From an uncultured SAR86 cluster bacterium (GTDB lineage Bacteria > Pseudomonadota > Gammaproteobacteria > Magnimaribacterales > Magnimaribacteraceae), in contig CACOVO010000004.1 in assembly GCA_902630715.1 (NCBI GenBank), positions 22,694 to 86,693 on the forward strand: 64,000 nucleotides of DNA, read 5' to 3'. Positions 29,959 to 39,013 of the stretch are shown piece after piece. Every line of letters begins with the position of its first letter. Within the stretch, counting starts at the first letter, position 1. The position numbers were made by a program, and so were the translations under genes. A model generated the notes under the pieces. The model was not told the origin of the DNA and ran no database searches. It saw only the letters and a list, made by a program, of their open reading frames with translations.

Positions 29959-30657
29959 TTAAACTCTAATGGATAAGTCCTCGAAAGCAGCTTCCTTAAC
30001 ATTCTTGTCGTCAATTGAGACAAGATAGGATTTCTTTTCTTTACCAAAATTTACTGACAAAAAATCTTCTTCGTTCTTTACATGAAGTGCGCAATTTCCT
30101 TCAGATGCATAACAAAAATTGAATACATCTTCTTCAAGGAAACGTTTTACTGCGGGTCTTCTTTCAGGCTCTTCGTCATAATGAGGACAAAAATTTCCCT
30201 TTAAAAATCCTAAACACTCTATAACCTTTAGTTCATCGTCCCATGAATCTACAACGGACTTTTCAAACCAACAATTAGCTCCTGCACTTACGCCACTCAT
30301 TACAACTCCATTTTTATAAGCTTCATGAAGAATTTTATCTAAACCCCAGTCCTTCCAAACAGCCAACATACTCTTGGTGTTCCCCCCTCCTACAAAAATC
30401 ACATCTTGACTAGATATTAATTTTTCTAGATTTGGTGTCCTTTTAAAAAAATCTAGATGCACTGGATTACACTTTAATTTTGAAAATGTGGAATAGTAAT
30501 TAACTTTATATGCTTCATTATCGCCAGTAGCTGTGGGGATAAAACAAATATTTGGACTTTGACTGGATGATAAATCAAGTATGTATTGTTCAATGACTCC
30601 GTCACCTGGATTTCTTCCAAAACCTCCGCCTCCAATGGCAACTACATGTCTATCCAT
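29959..30657 (-). CDS. Peptidase E / S51 dipeptidase-like
   Basis: VVAIGGGGFGRNPGDGVIEQYIL, VFVGGGNTKSMLAVWKDWGLDKIL, GVSAGANCWF; start at internal Met 30657. Confidence 0.85.
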   Translation of the reverse strand: MDRHVVAIGGGGFGRNPGDGVIEQYILDLSSSQSPNICFIPTATGDNEAYKVNYYSTFSKLKCNPVHLDFFKRTPNLEKLISSQDVIFVGGGNTKSMLAVWKDWGLDKILHEAYKNGVVMSGVSAGANCWFEKSVVDSWDDELKVIECLGFLKGNFCPHYDEEPERRPAVKRFLEEDVFNFCYASEGNCALHVKNEEDFLSVNFGKEKKSYLVSIDDKNVKEAAFEDLSIRV

Positions 30658-30868
30658 GAGAAAACATAAGGGCTGAAACAAACACTACTCCCATTGATAA
30701 AACGCCAATGGTAGATATTAGCAAGTTAATTAATAGAAGTTTAATGGATCGAGATTTGTTTAACTCGATGGGATTATTTCTAAAGTAAATGTTTAGTATG
30801 AATATCCAATTAGCAAGGAAAGTAATTCCTCCCAAGCAAAAAATAAGCGTAATGGTATTTGAGGACAT
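30650..30868 (-). CDS. Hypothetical small membrane protein
   Basis: 72 aa, two predicted TM segments, tightly packed between neighbours. Confidence 0.5.
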   Translation of the reverse strand: MSSNTITLIFCLGGITFLANWIFILNIYFRNNPIELNKSRSIKLLLINLLISTIGVLSMGVVFVSALMFSHG

Positions 30869-31270
30869 CTATTCGGTTGCTTCTTCTTTTCTTCTTCGCA
30901 AAAAGAAAAGCCTGATGAGGCACAAGAGCACAACGACTATTTCAGCTGCGGTTACTATCATTATTGTATTGTTCAGATCTTCCGTTAGGAAATAATTCAA
31001 AACTCTACCCATTATTAGGCTGGTGAAAATTACGGCATAAATAACGTAAGTTTGCCTAACTAACGATTTAAAAAAGATTGCAAAAAATGCCATTAAGCCT
31101 AGAACAGTAAACATTGCATAATTTGCTCTAATCTCGGAGAAAGAAAACTCTGTTTTCAATTCATAGCCTACTAAATCTGCTATTGAGGTTGGGCTATACA
31201 ATCCATAGATACCAAAACCTAAGTGCTCAAGTGCTAGCAAGGCCAGGATAAACTTATCGAATTTACTCAT
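30869..31270 (-). CDS. Hypothetical membrane protein (DUF4345-like)
   Basis: 133 aa, multiple TM; EIRANYAMFTVLGLMAFFAIF. Confidence 0.5.
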   Translation of the reverse strand: MSKFDKFILALLALEHLGFGIYGLYSPTSIADLVGYELKTEFSFSEIRANYAMFTVLGLMAFFAIFFKSLVRQTYVIYAVIFTSLIMGRVLNYFLTEDLNNTIMIVTAAEIVVVLLCLIRLFFLRRRKEEATE

Positions 31271-31404
31271 TTTCTGTTTCTCTTACATTTGACGCTACAA
31301 AACTTAATTTCATCCCAATTTCTCTCCCATTTTTTTCTCCAAGCAAAAGGTTTATTGCAAGTTAAGCAGACTTTTTCAGCTAAATGAACTTTTTTATGTG
31401 CCAT
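31267..31404 (-). CDS. DUF2256 domain small zinc-ribbon-like protein
   Basis: Encodes MAHKKVHLAEKVCLTCNKPFAWRKKWERNWDEIKFCSVKCKRNRK*; two C-x2/3-C pairs; 45 aa, absent from supplied ORF track. Confidence 0.9.
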   Translation of the reverse strand: MAHKKVHLAEKVCLTCNKPFAWRKKWERNWDEIKFCSVKCKRNRK

Positions 31405-31843
31405 CTTTTAGTACTTCGGTTACCTTTTTGAAACTAAATCCTCTTAATATTACTTCCTCAGGCGATAATCCTTCATTTAGAAGTTCCTTAATTCTCTCTA
31501 TTGCGGGCAGATCGACTCTCTCTTTGTGGGGCTTGGATTCAGTTGAAAGATGATAATTGTTTTTATCATATTTTGAATGACTTATTTCATTAGCAATGTT
31601 ACACCAAGAGACAACTACCTCCTCTTTTGTTTTTGACTGACGCCAAATCTTTATCCAAAAAAGGATTTTTGATGCCTTTTGTATCTCCAAATCAACTGCG
31701 TCATCTTTCATTAAAATAGAAATTTCCTCTAAAGAATGGTTGAAACCTCTCTCCTCTAGAATAGAAATGGCTTGAGATTCCCATGTATTTATAAGATTTC
31801 TGGGACTATTTTTAAATTCCAATTCAGACAATATTGATATCAA
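31394..31843 (-). CDS. Hypothetical protein, 149 aa
   Basis: ORF overlapping the DUF2256 gene start; no family recognised. Confidence 0.45.
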   Translation of the reverse strand: MISILSELEFKNSPRNLINTWESQAISILEERGFNHSLEEISILMKDDAVDLEIQKASKILFWIKIWRQSKTKEEVVVSWCNIANEISHSKYDKNNYHLSTESKPHKERVDLPAIERIKELLNEGLSPEEVILRGFSFKKVTEVLKDGT

Positions 31844-32063
31844 AGATGTTGATGAAAGAATTTTATCACCAGAACTCTTGCCATGGGTTTATTTACCAAA
31901 AAAATCACATTAATATAATTTTTACTCTATAATGCGCGTTTACATTTTCAATATGTAGATGCTACGTCCAGATTAATTTCTGTTTTGCTAAGAATTACTA
32001 AAATAGGGGGCACTCTATTTTAGGTTATGTTTTTAGATGCTCAGACTCAACTTAGGAGTAAAT

Positions 32064-32396
32064 ATGAAAAAGTTATTAGTAATGCTTTTTGTCTTAACAT
32101 CAAATCTAACATTTGCCAGTTACCACGGTGGTGGTGAATCTGATTCAAGCGGCGGCGGTGGCGGCGGATACGGAAGTGGAAGTTCTGCTGCAGGAGCCCT
32201 AGTAGGGGTTGGTTTGATTGCTTATTTCGTCATGAACAGAAGTGATGATGAGGAAGCTACAGAGTTTGCTGATCAAGATAAAATTCAAAAATTCCAGATC
32301 AATTTTACAAAAGAAGATAATCACTTTAATTCATTTACCGAGAATGACTTTTATCAAAATGATTTCCAAGTAAATTTCAAATACTACTTAAATTAG
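32064..32396 (+). CDS. Secreted or membrane-associated Gly-rich small protein
   Basis: Signal peptide MKKLLVMLFVLTSNLTFASYHGGGES, GGGGGGYGSGSS tract, TM GALVGVGLIAYFVM, followed by terminator. Confidence 0.65.
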   Translation: MKKLLVMLFVLTSNLTFASYHGGGESDSSGGGGGGYGSGSSAAGALVGVGLIAYFVMNRSDDEEATEFADQDKIQKFQINFTKEDNHFNSFTENDFYQNDFQVNFKYYLN

Positions 32397-32399
32397 TAC

Positions 32400-32421
32400 A
32401 AAGGCCCTTCGGGGCCTTTAC
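32400..32421 (+). terminator. Rho-independent-like terminator
   Basis: aaaggccc-ttc-ggggccttt hairpin followed by a T-rich tail. Confidence 0.75.
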
Positions 32422-32438
32422 TTTATCTAGAAAAGAAA

Positions 32439-33923
32439 ATGTCTACATTCATATTACTTGGAAATCAGCTTTTTGAGCCGAAGTATTTAAAAGAGCATGA
32501 ATGTACTGATGTTTTCATGGCCGAAGACTTCGGTTTATGTACATTTGTAAAACATCACAAACTGAAGCTCTATTTTTTTCTCACTTCAATGCGTGAATAC
32601 AGAGATGAGCTTGAAAAAAAAGGGATAAAAGTTCATTACTATGATCTTAATTGCAGGAAGTCCAATGAAACTTATATTCAATGTTTGAAAGAATTTATTA
32701 AAAAGAAGGGCCTGGAAGAAATTAATATATTTGAAATCGAAGACAAGCCTGTAGAAAAAGAAATACATGCCTTAGCTAATGATGGCATATCAATCAAAGA
32801 GCATAAAAGTCCAATGTTCTTGTTTCCGAGGGAGACTTTTGAACAATTTCATGATGGAAAAAAGATCTTCAGAATGGCGTCTTTTTATAAATTTGCACGA
32901 AAGCAACTAAACATACTTATTGAAAATGACGAAGAGCCTCTGGGTGGAAAATGGTCATTCGATGAAGAGAACAGAAAAAAGATACCTAAAGGTTTAGAGC
33001 TACCAAAATTGCCTTCTTTCGATCAGTCCATTCATCATCAAGAAGTGGTTGATTTGATAGAAAAGTACTTCAAAGATCATCCAGGAGTGCTTGAAAAAAT
33101 ATGGTTCCCAACAAAGAGGAAAGAAGCACATAAAGCTTTGTCTCTTTTCTTAAAGGAAAGAATTGAGAATTTTGGAATTTACGAGGATGCGATGCTGGAA
33201 AAAGAAAATTTCTTGTTCCATAGTGCGTTAAGCCCCCTTCTAAACATTGGCCTGATTACGCCAAAAGAAATTATAGAGAGTGCATTGAAGGTTTTTAAAG
33301 AGAATGATGTTCCTTTAAATTCTGTTGAAGGTTTCATAAGGCAAGTAATAGGATGGCGAGAATTCATAAGAGGAATATATCAAGTGAAGGGAGATTTTCA
33401 AAAAAAGGCAAATTTCTGGGGTCACAAAAAAAAACTGACTGATAGCTGGTATGAAGGCAACACAGGAATCGTCCCTCTCGATGATTGCATCAAAACAACT
33501 TTAAAGGATGGTTATCATCATCACATTCCTAGACTGATGGTGATAAGTAATATCATGAATATGTGTGAAATTGATCCTGATGAAATTTATAAGTGGTTCA
33601 TGGAAATGTACATTGACTCATCAGATTGGGTAATGATTCCAAATGTCTACGGAATGGCAACTTATTCAGATGGAGGCTTAATGTCTACTAAGCCCTATAC
33701 TTGTGGTTCTAACTATTTCATAAAAATGTCCAATTATAAAAGGGGTGAATGGTGCGATATAGTTGATGGTCTGTATTGGCGTTTCACGGACAAACATAGA
33801 TCCTTTTATGAAAAAAATGCACGTATGGGCTTTATGACTCGTACTTTAGATAGAATGGATCCCAACAGAAAAAAAATGATTTTCAAAGAGGCTAACAAAT
33901 TTATAAAAAATAATACTCACTAA
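32439..33923 (+). CDS. Cryptochrome/photolyase family protein (PhrB/(6-4) FeS-BCP-like)
   Basis: FILLGNQLFEPKYL, EGFIRQVIGWREFIRGIY, HHHIPRLMVISNIMNMCEIDPDEIYKWFMEMYIDSSDWVMIPNVYGM, LMSTKPYTCGSNYFIKMS. Confidence 0.92.
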   Translation: MSTFILLGNQLFEPKYLKEHECTDVFMAEDFGLCTFVKHHKLKLYFFLTSMREYRDELEKKGIKVHYYDLNCRKSNETYIQCLKEFIKKKGLEEINIFEIEDKPVEKEIHALANDGISIKEHKSPMFLFPRETFEQFHDGKKIFRMASFYKFARKQLNILIENDEEPLGGKWSFDEENRKKIPKGLELPKLPSFDQSIHHQEVVDLIEKYFKDHPGVLEKIWFPTKRKEAHKALSLFLKERIENFGIYEDAMLEKENFLFHSALSPLLNIGLITPKEIIESALKVFKENDVPLNSVEGFIRQVIGWREFIRGIYQVKGDFQKKANFWGHKKKLTDSWYEGNTGIVPLDDCIKTTLKDGYHHHIPRLMVISNIMNMCEIDPDEIYKWFMEMYIDSSDWVMIPNVYGMATYSDGGLMSTKPYTCGSNYFIKMSNYKRGEWCDIVDGLYWRFTDKHRSFYEKNARMGFMTRTLDRMDPNRKKMIFKEANKFIKNNTH

Positions 33924-33939
33924 ATCAGAGGAAGGAAAA

Positions 33940-34194
33940 ATGAAAAAATTACTAATCATGTTTTTAATAATAACAAGTACTCACAGTTTCTCGGAGGATG
34001 GCATGACCGTGGGAGATCTAACAGTTGAGCAGCTTACCGAAATTGTTAGGACCATCCTGCAAGAGAGCTTACAAAAATGCCTCGTCACTGGATCTATGAA
34101 AGGCAGAGCAAAAGTAAATCTAGCTGTAGTGGGATCAGTTGAAGCAAAGATGGAATGTAATTTCGATCAAGAATTAGAAGAAATTCAGGAATAA
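33940..34194 (+). CDS. Hypothetical small secreted protein
   Basis: 84 aa, signal peptide MKKLLIMFLIITSTHSFS, RBS aggaagg upstream. Confidence 0.55.
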   Translation: MKKLLIMFLIITSTHSFSEDGMTVGDLTVEQLTEIVRTILQESLQKCLVTGSMKGRAKVNLAVVGSVEAKMECNFDQELEEIQE

Positions 34195-34196
34195 TT

Positions 34197-34874
34197 TCAT
34201 CTTATTCTTGAAACTAAAATCCAAAGATATCTTAAAGACAAAAAACTTGTTAGCGCGCCTATCACATATGTAAACGCTGCTGCCCTCAAGACATCTCTGC
34301 ACTGTGCATGATAAGCTTCGGGTATCTTTTCTTCCAATATAGGCATTGCCCTTTTGAAGCTCGCATCCATTTCCACATCTAATGTCATGAAATGAATAAA
34401 TACATTCAATAAAATCGATATTAAGGCAATACCTACAAAAATCTTTATAAGTCCTAAAAAACCTGTAGCTAAAACAATTGGAAGACCGCTATAGAGAATA
34501 AGTCCTCCAACTTTTGAAATCCATTGAGTTTTTTCAACTATTTCGGTTCTCCTCATCAAAGGGCCATAGCTTTCTTTATGCTGTATGGCGTGACTTATCT
34601 CATGACATACTATTGCCAAAGAAGTTAAACTTTTCTTATCTAACCTCCCCTCTAAAACCCTTACAGTTTTATCCCTTAAATCGTAATGGTCTCCTAGATT
34701 TGTTTCCTCAATTTTTACCTCTTCAAGTTCATTTTCTTGTAATAATATTTTTCCAAATTCCCTTGCATTAAAGGGCATCTGCAACATTTCTTTATCGTTT
34801 CTATTCAATGATAAAGATAGCCAAGCCTTGGGTAGTAAAAAGAAAAATAAAAAAAATATTATCGCAAAAGCCAT
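34197..34874 (-). CDS. Membrane zinc metallopeptidase (YugP-like, Zn_peptidase_2)
   Basis: VCHEISHAIQHKESYGPLMRR (HExxH), LDVEMDASFKRAMPIL, TM helices. Confidence 0.88.
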   Translation of the reverse strand: MAFAIIFFLFFFLLPKAWLSLSLNRNDKEMLQMPFNAREFGKILLQENELEEVKIEETNLGDHYDLRDKTVRVLEGRLDKKSLTSLAIVCHEISHAIQHKESYGPLMRRTEIVEKTQWISKVGGLILYSGLPIVLATGFLGLIKIFVGIALISILLNVFIHFMTLDVEMDASFKRAMPILEEKIPEAYHAQCRDVLRAAAFTYVIGALTSFLSLRYLWILVSRIR

Positions 34875-34974
34875 AGGTCTATTTTAAATTGATTTAGAGT
34901 TTTATTTCACTTAAGAGATAAAAATATGCCCATTTATAGTAAAATTCACGGCTTTTTTAATATAAGATCATCTT

Positions 34975-36300
34975 ATGAGCATAGAACAAGAACAGGAATT
35001 TGATTACAGAAATATATCTAATGCTGAAATCAAAGCAAAGTGGGGTCTCCCGGATGACATAGATCCTAACGAGGTTGAGATTGAAAAAATAAACCCAGCG
35101 AATAATGATTGGTTTGGAAAAAACCTTGATCCAATCGTTTTCAAAAGATTAAGAGAGGAAAGTCCAGTTCACTATACTGAAGACAGCCAGGTTGGTCCTT
35201 ATTGGTCCATTGCTAAGTATGAAGATGTCAAAGCCATCGACATGGATCACAAAAGGTTTTCTTCGGATATTATGAATGGAGGCATTAGGTTAGGTGGGCA
35301 GCCAATGTCAGAACCACCAGACGCTATCTTCCATCTACCTATGTTTATCATGCAGGATCAACCAAAACATACTGGACAAAGAAAAACCGTAGCTCCAATG
35401 TTCACTCCTGCTCACTTGGCAAATTTCGATGACCTTATTCGTAGGAGAACGAGAAAAGTGCTTGATGATTTGCCCCATGACGAGACCTTTAATTGGGTAG
35501 ATAAAGTTTCGATTGAGCTTACTAGTAGAATGTTAGCAACACTGTTTGATGTTCCTCAGGAAGATAGACTTAAACTGATACATTGGTCCGACACGGTAGA
35601 GAGAATTTCTGACCCGGCTTTTTTTGATACTCCTGAAGAGGGTTTCCAAGAATTATGGAAATGTTTTGAATATTTCAATGGAATATGGGAGCAACGAAAA
35701 GCTGATGGTGGCGAAGGAAATGACCTTATTTCTATGTTGGCTAGGGGTGAAGATACTAAAAATATGACTCCTAATGAGTTTCTTGGAAATGTAATTTTAT
35801 TGATAGTTGCTGGAAATGATACAACAAGAAATTCCATGAGCGCAGGAATAAAGGCTTTCAATAAATATCCTGAGGAGCTTGAGAAAGTTAAATCTAATAA
35901 AGAGCTTATTGGAAATATGGTCTCTGAAATTATTAGATGGCAAAGCCCCGTTGGACATATGGCAAGAACAGCCATGGAAGATGTAGAAATCGGCGGAAAA
36001 CTAATTAAGAAATGGGATAAGGTTGCTATCTGGTATACCTCTGCGAATAGAGATCATGATAAGTTCCTAGATCCTGATCGTTTGAATATTGAAAGAGAAG
36101 ATGCTAGACAGCATATATCCTTTGGCTTTGGAATTCATAGGTGTTTAGGAAATAGACTCGCAGATTTACAATTAAAAATTCTATGGGAGGAAATTCTTGA
36201 ACGTTTTTCTTTTATAGAGGTTGATGGAGACACTCAATATCTCAATTCAAGCTTTATAAGAGGCATCACAGAATTACCCGTTAGAGTACATCCAAAGTAA
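34975..36300 (+). CDS. Cytochrome P450, CYP153-like
   Basis: ETFNWVDKVSIELTSRMLATLFDVP, LLIVAGNDTTRNSMSAG, EIIRWQSPVGHMARTA, heme motif ISFGFGIHRCLGNRLADLQL. Confidence 0.88.
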   Translation: MSIEQEQEFDYRNISNAEIKAKWGLPDDIDPNEVEIEKINPANNDWFGKNLDPIVFKRLREESPVHYTEDSQVGPYWSIAKYEDVKAIDMDHKRFSSDIMNGGIRLGGQPMSEPPDAIFHLPMFIMQDQPKHTGQRKTVAPMFTPAHLANFDDLIRRRTRKVLDDLPHDETFNWVDKVSIELTSRMLATLFDVPQEDRLKLIHWSDTVERISDPAFFDTPEEGFQELWKCFEYFNGIWEQRKADGGEGNDLISMLARGEDTKNMTPNEFLGNVILLIVAGNDTTRNSMSAGIKAFNKYPEELEKVKSNKELIGNMVSEIIRWQSPVGHMARTAMEDVEIGGKLIKKWDKVAIWYTSANRDHDKFLDPDRLNIEREDARQHISFGFGIHRCLGNRLADLQLKILWEEILERFSFIEVDGDTQYLNSSFIRGITELPVRVHPK

Positions 36301-36307
36301 GATATAG

Positions 36308-36324
36308 TTGAGAATCGTTCTCAA
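36308..36324. promoter_or_regulatory. Fur-like operator dyad
   Basis: TTGAGAA-TCG-TTCTCAA inverted repeat 18 bp upstream of the iron-binding protein gene. Confidence 0.6.
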
Positions 36325-36342
36325 TAAAGTAAAATTCCCTTC

Positions 36343-37362
36343 ATGAGAAAACTTCAACTAATATTAATTTTATTTCTTTTTGGGCAAGTCGCTTCAGCTA
36401 GCGAAGTCAATGTCTACACCTCTAGGCACTACGATTCTGATGATGCTCTATATGAAGAATTTACTGCAGAGACAGGTATTCAAGTAAATATAATTTCAGG
36501 AAAAGGTAGCGCATTATTAGAAAGATTGAAAGCTGAAGGCGATAACTCACCTGCGGACATATTTTTTACCGTCGATGCAGGGAATCTTTGGAGAGTGCAA
36601 AAGGAAAACCTTTTTCAAAGCATTTCTTCTAAAAAGGTACTGGATGTTGTTCCTTCTAACCTAAGAGGCCCTAACGACGAATGGACTGCAATCGCTAAAA
36701 GGGCTCGGGTCATTTTTTATAACCCAAAGAATGTCAGTGCAGATGAAATCCTAGATCTGTCATATGAAGATCTTGCTGATTCAAACTGGAAAGGCAGGAT
36801 TGTGATTAGAAGCTCAAGCAATATGTACAACCAATCTCTAGTCGCTTCTTTGATTGCAAATTTAGGTGAGGAAAAAACCGAATCTTGGGCTAAAAAATTA
36901 GTTAGTAATTTTGCGAGAACTCCACAGGGAAATGATAGATCTCAAATTATTGCCGTTGCAAATGGAGAAGCTGACATAGCAGTTGCAAATAGTTACTACA
37001 TCGGAATTATGCTGTCAGGTGCTGCTGGCGAAGAACAGTTAAACGCAGCAAAAAAAGTCAAAATGCTATTCCCAAATCAAGATGATAGAGGAGCGCATAT
37101 CAATATAAGTGGTGCAGGAATATTAAAGAATGCTCCGAATCCTGAAAATGCAAATCTATTCCTAGAATTTCTTTTGTCAAAGAAAGTACAAAAATCAATG
37201 GTTGATAATTCATTTGAATATCCAATTCTTAAAGGAATTTTACCCAGTGATGAGATAGCTAGCTTTGGTCTAAACTTTAAACAAGATCAGACTTCAGTAA
37301 AAGACTTTGGTGAACTTAATCCTGCAGCGGTAAGGCTGATGGATAGATCCGGTTGGAAATAA
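36343..37362 (+). CDS. Fe(3+) ABC transporter substrate-binding protein (FbpA/FutA-like)
   Basis: Signal peptide; EVNVYTSRHYDSDDALYEEFTAETGIQVN, NRSQIIAVANGEADIAVANSYYIG-type motifs; followed by permease and ATPase. Confidence 0.92.
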   Translation: MRKLQLILILFLFGQVASASEVNVYTSRHYDSDDALYEEFTAETGIQVNIISGKGSALLERLKAEGDNSPADIFFTVDAGNLWRVQKENLFQSISSKKVLDVVPSNLRGPNDEWTAIAKRARVIFYNPKNVSADEILDLSYEDLADSNWKGRIVIRSSSNMYNQSLVASLIANLGEEKTESWAKKLVSNFARTPQGNDRSQIIAVANGEADIAVANSYYIGIMLSGAAGEEQLNAAKKVKMLFPNQDDRGAHINISGAGILKNAPNPENANLFLEFLLSKKVQKSMVDNSFEYPILKGILPSDEIASFGLNFKQDQTSVKDFGELNPAAVRLMDRSGWK

Positions 37363-37402
37363 TTTTTACTTAGTTTAAGCTGAAAATAAACTAGGCTTTA
37401 AA

Positions 37403-39013
37403 TTGAATAATTTTTCCCTATGGAAATTTTCTCCACTGGCAGTATTGCTGATTTTTACTGCTCCACTGGCTATAGTTCTCTCAAGCCTATTTGGGCAATA
37501 TACAGAAAATTGGTCTCATTTATATGAGTTCGTTCTATTAGATTATGTAAGTTCTTCGTTTTTTTTGGTAATTGGAGTTACGGTTATTGTCCTCATTGTT
37601 GGTACTTTGACTGCTTGGATAGTTACTAATTATAATTTTTTTGGTAAGGGATTTTTTGAATGGGCGTTGATACTGCCTCTTGCTATTCCTCCCTACATTC
37701 TTGCATATACTTTTACAGGCCTGTTTGACACTTATGGGGATGCAAACAATCTTGTAAGATCGCTTTTCAATCTTGATGATCGGGTGACTGTATTTCCAAA
37801 TATTAGAAATATTTATGGTGCCATAATTGTTTTTGGCTTCACACTTTATCCATATGTTTATTTAGTCTGCAGAAGTGCTTTCATAAATCAGTCTAAGTCT
37901 ATGAAAGAAGCTGGAAAACTTTTAGGACTTAATGAATCTCAGGTTTTTTTTCGCCTAGGCATACCACTCATCAGGCCAGCACTCATAGGTGGTTTAATGC
38001 TGGTAATAATGGAAACATTATCTGATTTTGGTGCAGTTGATCATTTTGCCGTGCAAACTTTCACAACTGGTATTTTTAGGACATGGTACGGTCTCTATGA
38101 CATACAAACAGCGATGCAACTGGCCTCCCTACTCCTTATCACAGTTGGAGTTTTTTACATGATTGAGAGGAATTCAAGAAGTGGTATCTATTCATCGAGT
38201 AATTCTACCTTTTCACCAAACTACGAAATTCAATTGAAAGGCACAAAATCCTCTCTAGCCTTCCTCATTTGCTTTACCCCAATTTTTATAGGTTTTCTTT
38301 TACCAATAATAGAGCTTATCTTATGGGCATTCGAGGTAAATTTAGCTTTCTTCAGTAAGAAGTTTATTGAAAATTCGCTAAATACTATCGGATTGTCTAT
38401 TCTGACGGGACTTATTTGTGCTTTCCTAGCGTTGTTCATAAATTTTTCCGTAAGATTAGAACCCAAATCAGTGATCAAAAGGATGAGCTCATTATTGTCT
38501 ATAGGGTATGCAGTTCCTGGATTAATCCTTGCAGTGGGAATGGTTCAACTCCTAATTTATCTCGATTCATTTACTACGAAAATTGATATTGTTTTAACAG
38601 GTTCACTCGTTGGACTAGTGACTGCTTACGTGATCAAGACTTATGCTCTTGCAAATTCGTCTATCGAGTCAGGTTACGAGAGAATAAGTTTCTCAATTGA
38701 TGATTCTTCGAAATTACTTGGATCAAATGGCTGGAGCATGCTGAGCAGAATCCACGCGCCTTTATTAAAGACGAGCATTCTTACCTCAGTTCTATTGGTT
38801 ATGTCAGATGTAGTTAAAGAGCTGCCAGCCACATTGATTCTTAGGCCTTTTAATTTTGAAACTTTGGCAGTTTCTACATATATCTATGCTTCTGAAGAAA
38901 GAATGCTGCAAGCGGCAGCGCCTGCTATTGCTATTGTACTTGTTGGTTTGATACCAATAATTTTGCTTTCGAAAATGATAAGATCATCCAGGATGGTACA
39001 AAAAAATGTCTAA
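37403..39013 (+). CDS. Fe(3+) ABC transporter permease (FbpB-like; TTG start)
   Basis: Two binding-protein-dependent permease domains, EAGKLLGLNESQVFFRLGIPLIRPAL, KELPATLILRPFNF. Confidence 0.92.
   Translation: MNNFSLWKFSPLAVLLIFTAPLAIVLSSLFGQYTENWSHLYEFVLLDYVSSSFFLVIGVTVIVLIVGTLTAWIVTNYNFFGKGFFEWALILPLAIPPYILAYTFTGLFDTYGDANNLVRSLFNLDDRVTVFPNIRNIYGAIIVFGFTLYPYVYLVCRSAFINQSKSMKEAGKLLGLNESQVFFRLGIPLIRPALIGGLMLVIMETLSDFGAVDHFAVQTFTTGIFRTWYGLYDIQTAMQLASLLLITVGVFYMIERNSRSGIYSSSNSTFSPNYEIQLKGTKSSLAFLICFTPIFIGFLLPIIELILWAFEVNLAFFSKKFIENSLNTIGLSILTGLICAFLALFINFSVRLEPKSVIKRMSSLLSIGYAVPGLILAVGMVQLLIYLDSFTTKIDIVLTGSLVGLVTAYVIKTYALANSSIESGYERISFSIDDSSKLLGSNGWSMLSRIHAPLLKTSILTSVLLVMSDVVKELPATLILRPFNFETLAVSTYIYASEERMLQAAAPAIAIVLVGLIPIILLSKMIRSSRMVQKNV

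Noticed and set aside
32151-32190. GGCGGCGGTGGCGGCGG tract as a repeat array
   Set aside because: It is the codon run for a Gly-rich linker inside a signal-peptide protein, not an independent repeat element
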